Shown here: positions 19,294 to 28,318 of the stretch, in pieces
Layout: every line of letters starts with the position of its first letter
How positions within the stretch are numbered: position 1 is the first letter of the stretch
Origin: Rugamonas sp045984285
GTDB lineage: Bacteria > Pseudomonadota > Gammaproteobacteria > Burkholderiales > Burkholderiaceae_D
Direction: 5' to 3'
NCBI RefSeq assembly: GCF_045984285.3
Contig: NZ_JBJQIK030000006.1
Coordinates: forward strand, 124,001 to 188,000
DNA: 64,000 nt
Program-made: the position numbers and the translations under genes
Notes under the pieces: model-generated
Database searches by the model: none
What the model saw: only the letters and a program-made list of their open reading frames with translations
Told to the model about the DNA's origin: nothing

Positions 19294-20270
19294 GCCGCTT
19301 CCTTTCCATACAGGGCCAGCGCCTGCAGGCAGGCGGCCCTGTGCGCGTCGCCCAGTGCCGGCGGATAGCGGCGGCCATCGATGTGGAAGGCGTAGGGCAG
19401 GCCGCGCTGCTCGGCCTCCAGCACCCAGCGCGTCATGCGCGACAGGCGCAGCTCCAGGTCGAGGAAGGCAGGCAGCTCATTGAAGTCCAGCGACAGTTCG
19501 GCGGTGGCGCCGCCTTCGAAATGCTTGGTGACGAGCTGGCCGCCCAGCGCGGGATCGTGGCGCGCAATCTGGCGCCAGGCGAGATGGCGCATCGGATCGC
19601 CAGGCTGGTAGCTGCGGATGCCCGCGAAATTATCCAGCCCCACGGTGCCGTGGCCTTCTTCGCTGGCGGCGCCAGTGGTGGGCAGCGGCGGCGCGTCCTG
19701 TTCGGGGTAGGGGTAGACGATGGCTTTCAGCTCCGGCTGCCAGTAGCTCCAGGCGCCGAACAGGCCAAGCGGAAAGCGCGTGGTGAGGCGCACGCGCGGC
19801 GCCGCGCTCCAGCCGCGCTCCGTGGTGGGCGCCGAGAGCTGGACGGTGGCATCGCTGCCGGCGGCAACATCGGTCACGGTCACGGGCTCGCCATCGCGAT
19901 GGAAACCGAGCCAGATGGCGAAGCGGTCGCGCGAAGTGGGGTTATGCAGGCGCAGCACGAACTGCGCGCTTTCACCTGCAAATACAGGCTGGGCGCGCAG
20001 CGCCGCGAGGCGCAGCAGGGCGAGGTTGCGGGCGGTCAGCACCATGTCGGCAATGGCGCAGGCGCCGGTGAAGAAGGTCAGCGCGTAGCCCAGGCCCAGG
20101 TTGTAGTTGACGGCGCCGATCAGCATGATGAGCAGCAGGCCGACGAAGGCCATACCGGCTTTTGTAGGCAGGATGAACACGCGCCGCATCGTCAGCACCA
20201 CTTCGCCGGGTTCGCTGTCCTTCAGCTGGAACAGCCAGCGGCTGGTGAAGCGTTTTGCGGCAGCAAGCAT
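19290..20270 (-). CDS. DUF58 domain protein
   Basis: 326 aa. Two membrane helices near the N-terminus (about 34-80) are followed by a cytoplasmic part with the DUF58 signature GIRSYQPGDPMRHLAWRQIARHD (about 220-242). DUF58 proteins resemble von Willebrand factor A-type scaffolds and nearly always neighbour MoxR ATPases, with which they are thought to work. The gene starts one base after the moxR stop, and its own stop overlaps the transglutaminase start. Confidence 0.92.
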   Translation of the reverse strand: MLAAAKRFTSRWLFQLKDSEPGEVVLTMRRVFILPTKAGMAFVGLLLIMLIGAVNYNLGLGYALTFFTGACAIADMVLTARNLALLRLAALRAQPVFAGESAQFVLRLHNPTSRDRFAIWLGFHRDGEPVTVTDVAAGSDATVQLSAPTTERGWSAAPRVRLTTRFPLGLFGAWSYWQPELKAIVYPYPEQDAPPLPTTGAASEEGHGTVGLDNFAGIRSYQPGDPMRHLAWRQIARHDPALGGQLVTKHFEGGATAELSLDFNELPAFLDLELRLSRMTRWVLEAEQRGLPYAFHIDGRRYPPALGDAHRAACLQALALYGKEAA

Positions 20271-20271
20271 G

Positions 20272-21192
20272 TCAGACCGGGATCGACTTCTGCAGCTGCA
20301 GCACCAGGTCGCGGCTGGCGAGCGCTACGCCCTGCGAGGACTTCACGGGCCGCAGGCGGTGCGCGCATACCGGCACCAGCACGGCCTGCACGTCTTCCGG
20401 AATCACATGGTCGCGGCCCTCCAGCGCGGCCCAGGCGCGTGCCGCCTGCATCAGGGCCAGTCCGGCGCGCGGGCTCAGCCCTTCGGCGAAGGAGCCGTTC
20501 TGGCGCGTGGCCTGCACCAGCGCGTGCACATAGTCCACCAGCGAGGCGGAGGTGTGGATCTGGCGCAGGCCGCGCTGCGCTTCGGCCAGTTCGGCCCCCG
20601 TCATCACGGCGGGCAGCGCCTTGAGCATGCTGCGGCGGTCTTCGCCCATCAGCAGCGCGCGCTCGGCGGCGGCATCCGGGTAGCCGAGCGACAGGCACAT
20701 CAGGAAGCGGTCCAGCTGGGACTCCGGCAGCGGGAAGGTGCCGATCTGGTGGGTCGGGTTCTGGGTGGCGATCACGAAGAAGGGTTCCGGCAGCGGGCGC
20801 GTGACGCCGTCCGCCGAAATCTGGCGTTCTTCCATCGCCTCCAGCAGGCCTGACTGGGTCTTGGGCGTGCCGCGGTTGATTTCATCGGCCAGCAGCACCT
20901 GGGTGAAGATCGGGCCGGGGTGGAACATGAAGCCGTTCTTTTCGCGCTCGTAGATCGAGATGCCTGCCACGTCGGCGGGCAGCAGGTCGCTGGTGAACTG
21001 GATGCGGTTGAACTGCAGGCCGAGCGAAATTGCCAGCGCGTGCGACAGCGTGGTCTTGCCAACGCCCGGCACGTCTTCCACCAGCAGGTGGCCTCCGGCC
21101 AGCAGGCAGGTGAGGGCCTGGCGGATCTGCAAATCCTTGCCCACAATGATGCCGCCAACCTGGTTCGCGACCGCGTGCAGTTTTGTAAACAT
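20272..21192 (-). CDS. MoxR-family AAA+ ATPase
   Basis: 306 aa. Walker A is VPGVGKTT (41-48) and Walker B is LLADEINRG (about 100-108). Other features are the sensor-1 region VIATQNPTHQIGTFPLPESQLDRF and the C-terminal lid with SPRAGLALMQAARAWA. MoxR ATPases act as chaperones for the activation or assembly of partner complexes. This is the first gene of a four-gene operon (moxR, DUF58, TgpA-like, mltB) and is transcribed divergently from the deacetylase-family gene across a 73-base gap that includes a GGGG-ATTCTA-CCCC dyad at 21218-21231. Confidence 0.95.
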   Translation of the reverse strand: MFTKLHAVANQVGGIIVGKDLQIRQALTCLLAGGHLLVEDVPGVGKTTLSHALAISLGLQFNRIQFTSDLLPADVAGISIYEREKNGFMFHPGPIFTQVLLADEINRGTPKTQSGLLEAMEERQISADGVTRPLPEPFFVIATQNPTHQIGTFPLPESQLDRFLMCLSLGYPDAAAERALLMGEDRRSMLKALPAVMTGAELAEAQRGLRQIHTSASLVDYVHALVQATRQNGSFAEGLSPRAGLALMQAARAWAALEGRDHVIPEDVQAVLVPVCAHRLRPVKSSQGVALASRDLVLQLQKSIPV

Positions 21193-21265
21193 GGCTCTTT
21201 ATAGTAGATTACCGTTTGGGGATTCTACCCCGCGAAACGATTGATGCGGTACAGAAACGAGCGAC

Positions 21266-22195
21266 ATGAGCACAGCTATTTACAGCCATCCCGATTGCCA
21301 GCGCCACGAAATGGGCGAATGGCACCCCGAGTCGCCCGCGCGGCTGCTGGCCATCGCCGATCAGCTGATCAATTCCCATATTGACGATTTCATCGAGCAC
21401 CGCGAAGCGCCGCTGGCCGATGTGGCTTCGATCGCGCGCAACCACAGCGCCAACGCGATTGCCATCGTGCGCGACAACCAGCCGCACGAAGGCGAGGACT
21501 ACTATCCCATCGATGGCGATACCTCGCTCAATGCCCATACCTGGCGTGCCGCCCTGCGCGCCGCCGGCGCCGCGGTGGCGGCAACCGATGCCGTGATCGA
21601 TGGCGAGATTGCGAATGCCTTCTGCTCCGTACGTCCGCCCGGCCACCATGCGCGGCCGTCGGCGCCGATGGGCTTCTGCATGTTCAACAACGTGGCCATC
21701 GCGGCCCGCCATGCGCTGGACGTGCGCGGCCTGGAGCGCGTGGCGGTGGTGGACTTCGACGTCCATCACGGCAATGGCACGGAAGAAGCGTTCAGGGACG
21801 AAAAGCGGGTGCTGATGGCGAGCTTTTTCCAGCATCCCTTCTATCCCTACTGCGATCCGCTGCCGATAACGCCGAATCGCGTGAATGTGCCGCTGCCCGC
21901 GCACAGCAAGGGCGACGTGGTGCGCCAGCTGGTGCTGGAGCGCTGGCTGCCCGCCCTGAATGCCTTCAAGCCGCAGATGATCTTCATTTCAGCCGGCTTC
22001 GACGCGCACCGCGAGGATGACCTGGGCGGCATGGGCCTGGTGGAAGCGGATTACGCGTGGATGACGGAAAAGCTGATGGAGGTGGCGCGCCAGCATGCGA
22101 AGGGCCGCATCGTGAGCTGCCTGGAAGGCGGCTACAACCTCTCGGCGCTGGGCCGCAGCGTGGTGGCCCACATCAAGGCTTTGGCTGAGATTTGA
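21266..22195 (+). CDS. Histone deacetylase family protein
   Basis: 309 aa. A zinc-dependent deacetylase fold with SVRPPGHHARP (His127/His128), zinc ligands in VDFDVHHGNGT (Asp165, His167), FYPYCD and SAGFDAHREDDLGG. Bacterial members hydrolyse acetylated small amines or peptides; the real substrate is unknown. A plausible acetylpolyamine amidohydrolase-like role rests on family only. It is followed by ylqF on the same strand after 52 bases. Confidence 0.9.
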   Translation: MSTAIYSHPDCQRHEMGEWHPESPARLLAIADQLINSHIDDFIEHREAPLADVASIARNHSANAIAIVRDNQPHEGEDYYPIDGDTSLNAHTWRAALRAAGAAVAATDAVIDGEIANAFCSVRPPGHHARPSAPMGFCMFNNVAIAARHALDVRGLERVAVVDFDVHHGNGTEEAFRDEKRVLMASFFQHPFYPYCDPLPITPNRVNVPLPAHSKGDVVRQLVLERWLPALNAFKPQMIFISAGFDAHREDDLGGMGLVEADYAWMTEKLMEVARQHAKGRIVSCLEGGYNLSALGRSVVAHIKALAEI

Positions 22196-22247
22196 GGCGA
22201 AAAGCGGTAAAATAGCGGGTTTTTCATCCGATTCAGAAGGCAAGAGC

Positions 22248-23195
22248 ATGGCAATCCAATGGTTTCCGGGGCATATGGCCGCCGCCAAAAAGAAGGCGGC
22301 CGAGCAGATGGCGGACGTCGATGTGGTCATCGAAGTCGTCGATGCGCGCCTGCCCGAGGCCAGCTGCAATCCCATCGTGGAGGAGCTGCGCAAGTTCCGC
22401 TCCAAGCCTTGCCTGAAGATCCTGAACAAGGTGGACCTGGCCGATCCCGCAGCCACTGCAGCATGGGTCAAGTACTTCGAGCAGGACAAGGACGTTACCG
22501 CCTACGCGATGACGACCAAGAAACCGGCGGACGTGGCCAAGGTGATCGACAAGGCGCGTGCGCTGGCGCCGCATCGCGGCGTGCCCACCAAGCCGCTGCG
22601 CCTGATGATCATGGGGATTCCCAACGTCGGCAAGTCCACGCTGATGAACGCGCTGCTGAAGCGCCGCGTGGCGAAAGTGGGCGACGAGCCGGCCGTTACC
22701 AAGACCCAGCAGAAGATCTACCTCGACCGCGACACGGCCCTGATCGACACGCCGGGCATGCTGTGGCCGAAGATCGCCATGCCGAGCGACGGGCTGGCGC
22801 TGGCCGCCAGCCACGCCATCGGCGCCAATGCGCTGATCGAGGAAGAGGTGGCCGAATGGCTGGCCGATGAATTGCTGAAGCACTATCCGGCGCTGCTGAA
22901 GGCGCGCTATGGCCTGAAGGTGGAAGAGCTGGACGGCATCGGCATCATCGAAGGCATTGCGGCAAAGCGCGGCTACCGCATTCGCGGCGGCGATTTCGAC
23001 TTCGAGAAAGCCTCCCACATGCTGCTGCAGGACTACCGCAGCGGCGCCCTGGGCCGCATCTCGCTGGAGACGCCGGAAACGCGCGCCGCCGCGCTGGCAG
23101 AGCACGAGGAAGCAGAGCGCGTGAAGGCGGAAGCGGCAGCCGCCAGGGCTGCCGAGAAAGAGGCTGAACGCATGAAAGGCAAGCGCGGCACCTAA
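22248..23195 (+). CDS. ylqF: Ribosome biogenesis GTPase YlqF/RbgA
   Basis: 315 aa, a circularly permuted GTPase acting in late 50S subunit assembly. The order of motifs shows the permutation: G4 NKVD (60-63) comes before G1 GIPNVGKST (123-131) and G3 DTPG (167-170). The start MAIQWFPGHMAAAKKK is diagnostic. An unusual Ala/Glu/Lys-rich C-terminal tail (about 280-315) probably forms a charged helix. A TAAAAT hexamer at 22209-22214 may be its -10 box. It converges with the dioxygenase gene, overlapping it by four bases at the 3' ends. Confidence 0.95.
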   Translation: MAIQWFPGHMAAAKKKAAEQMADVDVVIEVVDARLPEASCNPIVEELRKFRSKPCLKILNKVDLADPAATAAWVKYFEQDKDVTAYAMTTKKPADVAKVIDKARALAPHRGVPTKPLRLMIMGIPNVGKSTLMNALLKRRVAKVGDEPAVTKTQQKIYLDRDTALIDTPGMLWPKIAMPSDGLALAASHAIGANALIEEEVAEWLADELLKHYPALLKARYGLKVEELDGIGIIEGIAAKRGYRIRGGDFDFEKASHMLLQDYRSGALGRISLETPETRAAALAEHEEAERVKAEAAAARAAEKEAERMKGKRGT

Positions 23196-24004
23196 GCCGC
23201 CGCGGCCTCGCCGAAGCGGAAGCTCGATACCGAGAGTCCGCCGAAGAAGGCATCCTCATGATAGACCGTGGTGGAGGCCTCCTGCTCCGCCGCCCCCACT
23301 ACCACCATCAGCGGCAGCAGGTGCTCTTCGCGCGGATGCGCGGCGCGCGCTGCCGGCGCCTGCTCCCATTCGACCAGCCTTTGCGTGCGCTCCTGCGGCG
23401 GCAGCGCCATCGTTTCGCGCAGCCATGCATCGAACAGGCGGGAGGCCTCCGCACCCGCCCCATTGAACTGGCGCAGGTTGTGATAACTCAGTCCACTGCC
23501 CACAACCAGCACGCCCTCATCGCGCAGCGGCTTGAGCGCGCGGCCCACGGCAAGGTGCGTGGCGGGATCGAGTCCGCGCTTCAGCGACAGCTGCACGATG
23601 GGTACATCGGCTTCCGGGAACACCGGATACATGGCGCTGAAGGTGCCGTGGTCGAAACCGCGCTCGTGGTCGAGCAGGGCGGTATGGCCCGCGTCTTCGA
23701 GCAAATCCTGCACGCGCTGGGCCAGCTGCGGCGAGCCGGGAGCGCCATAGCGGATCTCATAGGTATGGGGCGGAAAGCCGCCGTAGTCGTAAATCATGGG
23801 CGGCTGCGGGCTGGCCGAAACCATGAACTCGCGGCCTTCCCAGTGCGCGGTGATCACCAGCACGGCTTTCGGCTTGCCGGCGATCTGGCGCGGGATATCG
23901 CGCAGCGAGGCATCCAGCGCATCGTAGGCGCTGCCGAAAGCATCGCGCATCCACGGCCATGGACCGCCGCCGTGCGAAAGGAAATAAACAGGTAGTGCGG
24001 ACAT
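23192..24004 (-). CDS. LigB-type extradiol ring-cleavage dioxygenase (DOPA dioxygenase family)
   Basis: 270 aa. Metal-site histidines characteristic of class III extradiol dioxygenases of the YgiD/4,5-DOPA dioxygenase group are visible: FLSHGGGPW (His11), VLVITAHWEG (His54), RGFDHGTFSAM and VGSGLSYHNLRQF. These enzymes open catechol-type rings, but the natural substrate in bacteria is usually unknown. The 3' end overlaps ylqF by four bases. It is monocistronic as far as can be seen. Confidence 0.9.
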   Translation of the reverse strand: MSALPVYFLSHGGGPWPWMRDAFGSAYDALDASLRDIPRQIAGKPKAVLVITAHWEGREFMVSASPQPPMIYDYGGFPPHTYEIRYGAPGSPQLAQRVQDLLEDAGHTALLDHERGFDHGTFSAMYPVFPEADVPIVQLSLKRGLDPATHLAVGRALKPLRDEGVLVVGSGLSYHNLRQFNGAGAEASRLFDAWLRETMALPPQERTQRLVEWEQAPAARAAHPREEHLLPLMVVVGAAEQEASTTVYHEDAFFGGLSVSSFRFGEAAAA

Positions 24005-24083
24005 TGCGGGCTCCGTAATCAGGTTGATTCCAATATACGGCCGCCCGCCAGCTCAATCAATGGGCGGAATGGTGATGCAGCAT

Positions 24084-24950
24084 TCAGCCTTTATGAACGA
24101 TGCCCGCCAGCGAGACCAGGGCGAACAGGCGCGCCGTGCGCATCCAGCCGACGATCAGCGCAATCAGCTGGGTGATCAACAACGCGGCCAGGAAGCCGGG
24201 CAGGCCCACGCGCGGGATATTGATGCGGCCCAGGCCCAGCAGGGCCGCCAGCAGAACGCCGGCCAGCGTCAGCGCCAGGTAGATGCCCAGCATGGCGCCC
24301 GGACGGCGGCGCAGCAGCAGCAGGCCGCGCCACCAGCCCTTGACGGCGGAAGTGCGGCGGCGGTCGATCGCCAGCGTGGCGCGTCCCGCATCCAGCGTGG
24401 CATTCGCGAACAGCAGCAGCGCCGCCGTCAGTACGGTCGAAGCGAGCAACCAGGGGCGCGCATCGCCATAAGTAATGGCCTGCGCCGCATGCTCGCCTGC
24501 CATGTCGGCCACCTGCCCACCCACGGCTGCGGCCACGCCCAGGGGCACGATGGCCCACAGCAGCATGCGGAACATGCGCGGATATTCCGCCATGCCCCCG
24601 GCGAACAGCAGCTTGAACGGCGCCGGGCCATCATGGCGGGCCGCAGTCACGATCACGCCGCTGAGGAAAGGCGAGAGCAGCAGCGTCAGCACGACGGCGG
24701 CGACAGCTGTCGATTGCAGCGCCACTGCATTGAGGCGGAAGGCATTGAAGATGTCGAACAGCGCTGCCAGATCCAGTTCCTGCGCCAGGGCGGGGGCGTG
24801 CACGGAATGGTCCAGCGTCGCGGACAGCGTGGACCATACCGGCATGGCGACGATCAGCGTCGGCAGCAGCGTGCAGGCCAGCCAGATCAGCATGAGGCGC
24901 CACTGCAGGGCGGAGCGGGCCGCGCCCGAAATAGTTTTGGTCAGCTTCAT
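24084..24950 (-). CDS. Multi-pass membrane protein of unknown function
   Basis: 288 aa with roughly six hydrophobic helices (about 17-40, 80-105, 125-150, 165-185, 210-235, 245-270). No family recognised. Its start overlaps the stop of the M1-type peptidase by four bases, so the two are co-translated and probably work together at the inner membrane. It could be a permease-like or anchoring partner; there is no ATPase gene next to it. Confidence 0.75.
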   Translation of the reverse strand: MKLTKTISGAARSALQWRLMLIWLACTLLPTLIVAMPVWSTLSATLDHSVHAPALAQELDLAALFDIFNAFRLNAVALQSTAVAAVVLTLLLSPFLSGVIVTAARHDGPAPFKLLFAGGMAEYPRMFRMLLWAIVPLGVAAAVGGQVADMAGEHAAQAITYGDARPWLLASTVLTAALLLFANATLDAGRATLAIDRRRTSAVKGWWRGLLLLRRRPGAMLGIYLALTLAGVLLAALLGLGRINIPRVGLPGFLAALLITQLIALIVGWMRTARLFALVSLAGIVHKG

Positions 24951-27151
24951 ACGGTGGCAATCAGTGCGATCAGGGTTTGGACGAATGCAGCGAAGTCGAA
25001 GGTCCAGCGGCGGGTGGCCCTGCTGTCTGCTTTCAGCGTGCGGCTGTCGTCAAGCTTGCTGGTGTCCAGCAGGTGCTTGCGCTCGGGATCCAGTTCCGCC
25101 GACACGGCTTTCACTGGCTTGATCCACTCGAAGCGCTTCCAGCGTTCCTCGCCGTTCCACTGCACGGTTTCCTTGCTGCCATCGGCGAACTTCACCACCA
25201 GCCTCTGCGGCACGGCCACGCCGCGGCGGCGCAGGATGACTTCGGTGCGGAAGGGGAAGGGACCGGTACCCTCCCTGGCATCGGGATGGGCTTTATCCCA
25301 CTTCTCGCGGATCTCGTCTTCCTGCTCGCTCGTTTTCGCCGCCGTGAGTTCCACACGCTTGCCCTTGTCGATGATGTAGCCGGGCTGCGGCAGCTGTTCC
25401 TCGCTGCTGAAGGAGGAAATGCGGTCATCCACCTTGTTCACCGCATACACCTGCTGTGCAAAGACCGTTTCCACCAGCTGGCGCTGTCCGGTAACGTCGG
25501 CAAGGGTTTCGCGCAGGTCCGCCACGCTGGGGTGGCGGAACTTCCAGCGCCGGTAGTATTCCTTGAAGGCGCGCTCCATCGCTTCCTTGCCGACCTGCGC
25601 TTCCAGGTCGCGCATCACGGTGGCGGTGCGGGAATAGGCCGGGCCGATGCCCTGCAGCCTGCCGTAGGCGTTTTCACCGACCGGATCGGCCGGATTTTCC
25701 AGCACCGCGCCGGCACGCTCGGCATGGAACACGTCAAACGCCGGGGCAAAGCCGATGCGCTTCAGGAGGGCGGTGGTGGCGTCGATCTTGCGGCCGCCGT
25801 CGCGCAGCATGCGCTGGTTCCAGTATTCGTTGAGGCCTTCGTCCAGCATGGGTTCCTCGAACTCATTGCTGGCAAGGATGCCGTAGAAATAGCCATGGCC
25901 GAATTCGTGGATGGTGACAAAGTCCAGGTCCATCGCGTTGAAGGTGCCCGGCGTTACGTCCTCATAGCTGTCGGCCGTGAAGAAGGTCGGGTACTCCATG
26001 CCCGCCGCCTCGCGCGCATTATGCGGCGGGATCACGACGGTCAGGGTCTTGTAGGGATAGGGGCCGAGCGTATTCGAGAAATAGCTCAGCGAATCCTTGG
26101 CCGCTTTCATCGCAGGCGCGGCATTGTGCCGGTACTCCGGCGGGAACAGCACGGTGACGGTGACTTTGGGGCTGCCCGGGCCGGTCCAGGTATCCACCAG
26201 CGGCTCGGCGGTGCGCTTGTCCGCGGTCCAGGCGAAATCGTGCACGTCGCCCTGCACGAAATGGTGGGTGAGCATGCCGTCCTTCTCGACCGGGGAGCCC
26301 TGCGGCTCGCCGGTGGCGCCTACCTTGTAGGCCTTGGGGACGGTGAGCTTCACGTCATAGTTGCCGAAGTCTGCATAGAACTCGGATTCGGCGTGGAACT
26401 CATGCGCGTTCCAGCGCGTTTGGGTTGCGCCGCGCTCGCCCGGCAGTTCCAGCACCGCCATCTTCGGGAACCACTGTGCCACGAGGTGGAAGCTGCCGAA
26501 ATAGCCGGTGCGGGCGAGCACGCGCGGCAGCTTGTCGAAGAAGCGGATATCCAGCGTGGTGCTGGCGCCCGGTTCCACATACTCCGGCAGCTCCAGCTTC
26601 ACCACGGTCTGGTCGGTGGCGGGCCCGCCGTCCGGCTGCACGAAGGACCAGTTCACGGCGGCGCCGTTCTGCTGCACGCTGCGCAGTTCGATATACCCCC
26701 ATTCTCCATCCTTGGCGAGGGCGTCCGAGCGGACCGCATTGCCGGTGTTGCGCTGTTCGGTGAAGAAGGTGCTGTTCGCGTTCTGGAAGGCGTTCAGGTA
26801 CAGGTGCATATAGACCACGCGCACCGGCTGGCTGCTGCGGTTGCGCCAGGTGAGCTTCTGCTTGCCGTCGATGGTGTGCTTGTCCGGATCGAGCGTGGCT
26901 TCGATCTGGTAGTCCACCACGCGGTCGGACAGGGTGGCTTCATTGCCGGTGCGTTCCCCGCCCCAGGCTCCGGGCGCGCTCGGCGTGCGCACGGCGGCGG
27001 CGTTGGCCGGCGCCAGGGGAATGCCGGTATCGGTGGTCGGCGTGGGCACGGCAACCACCAGCGCCCCCTGTGCAAATAAGGTGGACTGCATGGCCAGCGC
27101 GGCCAGCATGGCGGCGGCAGGCAGCACTTTCATCAATCGGTTCAGCGGCAT
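24947..27151 (-). CDS. M1 family metallopeptidase (gluzincin)
   Basis: 734 aa. The start at 27151 gives the signal peptide MPLNRLMKVLPAAAMLAALA; a start 17 codons upstream would put a charged, Cys-rich stretch before the signal and is disfavoured. Zinc-site motifs are present: HEFGH at about 415-419 and the third ligand in LDEGLNEY (about 436-443). An exopeptidase-like GMEYPTFF precedes it. A predicted periplasmic metallopeptidase with an N-terminal beta-saddle domain. It is coupled to the downstream membrane protein. Substrate unknown. Confidence 0.9.
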   Translation of the reverse strand: MPLNRLMKVLPAAAMLAALAMQSTLFAQGALVVAVPTPTTDTGIPLAPANAAAVRTPSAPGAWGGERTGNEATLSDRVVDYQIEATLDPDKHTIDGKQKLTWRNRSSQPVRVVYMHLYLNAFQNANSTFFTEQRNTGNAVRSDALAKDGEWGYIELRSVQQNGAAVNWSFVQPDGGPATDQTVVKLELPEYVEPGASTTLDIRFFDKLPRVLARTGYFGSFHLVAQWFPKMAVLELPGERGATQTRWNAHEFHAESEFYADFGNYDVKLTVPKAYKVGATGEPQGSPVEKDGMLTHHFVQGDVHDFAWTADKRTAEPLVDTWTGPGSPKVTVTVLFPPEYRHNAAPAMKAAKDSLSYFSNTLGPYPYKTLTVVIPPHNAREAAGMEYPTFFTADSYEDVTPGTFNAMDLDFVTIHEFGHGYFYGILASNEFEEPMLDEGLNEYWNQRMLRDGGRKIDATTALLKRIGFAPAFDVFHAERAGAVLENPADPVGENAYGRLQGIGPAYSRTATVMRDLEAQVGKEAMERAFKEYYRRWKFRHPSVADLRETLADVTGQRQLVETVFAQQVYAVNKVDDRISSFSSEEQLPQPGYIIDKGKRVELTAAKTSEQEDEIREKWDKAHPDAREGTGPFPFRTEVILRRRGVAVPQRLVVKFADGSKETVQWNGEERWKRFEWIKPVKAVSAELDPERKHLLDTSKLDDSRTLKADSRATRRWTFDFAAFVQTLIALIATV

Positions 27152-27233
27152 GGCTATCCTATGGACAGAACAACAACGCCGCAATATAACACCGCATGCC
27201 AAATTGGCAAAAAACGTCTTGTGCAGCGCCGCA

Positions 27234-27250
27234 ATTAAGGACGCCTTAAT
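27234..27250. promoter_or_regulatory. Inverted repeat upstream of dsbA
   Basis: Perfect 7-3-7 dyad ATTAAGG-ACG-CCTTAAT in the gap between the divergent peptidase and dsbA genes, 60 bases before the dsbA start. It looks like a regulator-binding site; the protein is unknown. Confidence 0.4.
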
Positions 27251-27309
27251 CCCGGCTGAGCAAAAGGTGGTAATCTGCCCGCGTCCGTTATCGATACAAA
27301 GGGAAGAAC

Positions 27310-27969
27310 ATGCGTTTCATGCGATACCTGCTTGCTGTTTCAGCACTGATGGCATTTACCACCGGGGCCCGGGCGGCCGATCCGAAAGAAGGCGTTGAAT
27401 ACCAGCGCCTGTCCGCGCCGCAGCGCACCGAGGCGCCCGGCAAAAAGGTCGAGGTACTTGAGTTCTTCATGTACACCTGCCCGCATTGCCACTCGCTGGA
27501 TCCGCAGCTGCATGAGTGGGTAAAGAAACAGGGCGACAAGATCAGCTTCCGCCGGGTTCACTTCCCGCAGGGCGGCAGCGATCCGCTGGCGCACGCCTAC
27601 ATCACGCTGGAGGCGATGAACCAGGTGGATGCCGTGCACAGCAAGATTTTCCAGGCCATCCACGTCAACCGTTCGCGCATCTACCGCGACGAGAAAGAGC
27701 TGAATGCCTTCATCGTTGCAAACGGCGTGGACAAGGCGAAATATGATCAGTACTTTAATTCTTTCGCCGTACAGACTAAACTTAAGCGGTCGGCGCAAGT
27801 GGTGGCCGCGTACAAGGTCGATTCCGCGCCAACGATCGTGATCGACGGCCGCTACGTGACCTCGCCAACGCTAGCCGGCAAACCGGGCCAGTCGGAAACT
27901 GCTTCGCAGGCAGCCACGCTGGCGGTGATGGATTATCTGGTCAACAAGGCCGCAGCCGAGAAGAAGTGA
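27310..27969 (+). CDS. dsbA: Periplasmic thiol:disulfide oxidoreductase DsbA
   Basis: 219 aa with a signal peptide (about 1-22). The thioredoxin-fold active site CPHC (Cys57-Cys60) in FFMYTCPHCHSLDP and the cis-proline loop DSAPTIVIDG are intact, and an alpha-helical insertion sits between them. It introduces disulfides into exported proteins, which in this organism would include secreted glycoside hydrolases. A GGGAAG ribosome-binding site precedes the start. It is followed four bases later by a small membrane-protein gene, then a strong terminator. Confidence 0.95.
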   Translation: MRFMRYLLAVSALMAFTTGARAADPKEGVEYQRLSAPQRTEAPGKKVEVLEFFMYTCPHCHSLDPQLHEWVKKQGDKISFRRVHFPQGGSDPLAHAYITLEAMNQVDAVHSKIFQAIHVNRSRIYRDEKELNAFIVANGVDKAKYDQYFNSFAVQTKLKRSAQVVAAYKVDSAPTIVIDGRYVTSPTLAGKPGQSETASQAATLAVMDYLVNKAAAEKK

Positions 27970-27973
27970 AACG

Positions 27974-28285
27974 ATGAGCGAACGTGAAGAAGGTGCAATG
28001 AAGATGTACAGCCAGCTGGAGCCGGACGAGAGCCGGCTGTTCAGCACGAGCAACATCAATCATCTCGCCTGGTGCCTGGTGGTTGCACTGGCCGCGTTCG
28101 CGCTGTGGCTGATGGTGGCGCTCATCAATGCCGAGAACCAGCGCAATGCGCTGATGACGAAGCAGTGCCAGGACCGCGTGTTCAAGGAAGAGGTGGACCG
28201 CAGCTGCATGCTGACCGTGCGTTCGCGCGAGCACTGGTGGCAGCATCTCAGCTATGCGCTGACAAACCTCAGCCCCCAGAAATGA
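27974..28285 (+). CDS. Small single-pass membrane protein, unknown function
   Basis: 103 aa with one hydrophobic helix (about 30-52, HLAWCLVVALAAFALWLMVALI) flanked by an acidic N-terminus and a C-terminal part with Cys residues (KQCQDRVF, RSCMLTV). No family recognised. It starts four bases after dsbA and ends at the terminator, so it is the second gene of a dsbA transcript. The two cysteines after the helix could face the periplasm, but topology is not certain. Confidence 0.65.
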   Translation: MSEREEGAMKMYSQLEPDESRLFSTSNINHLAWCLVVALAAFALWLMVALINAENQRNALMTKQCQDRVFKEEVDRSCMLTVRSREHWWQHLSYALTNLSPQK

Positions 28286-28318
28286 ACAAAGCCCGCTTCG
28301 CAGCGGGCTTTGTTTTTT
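28286..28318 (+). terminator. Rho-independent terminator after the dsbA operon
   Basis: A 12-bp GC-rich stem (ACAAAGCCCGCT pairing with AGCGGGCTTTGT, loop TCGC) is followed directly by a run of six T residues. It begins right at the stop of the small membrane protein, and its T-run touches the stop codon of the convergent GH3 gene. Confidence 0.93.

Noticed and set aside
24977..27079. A 700-codon plus-strand frame opposite the M1-type peptidase
   Set aside because: The opposite strand carries the HEFGH zinc motif and a signal peptide; the plus-strand frame has no recognisable domain.
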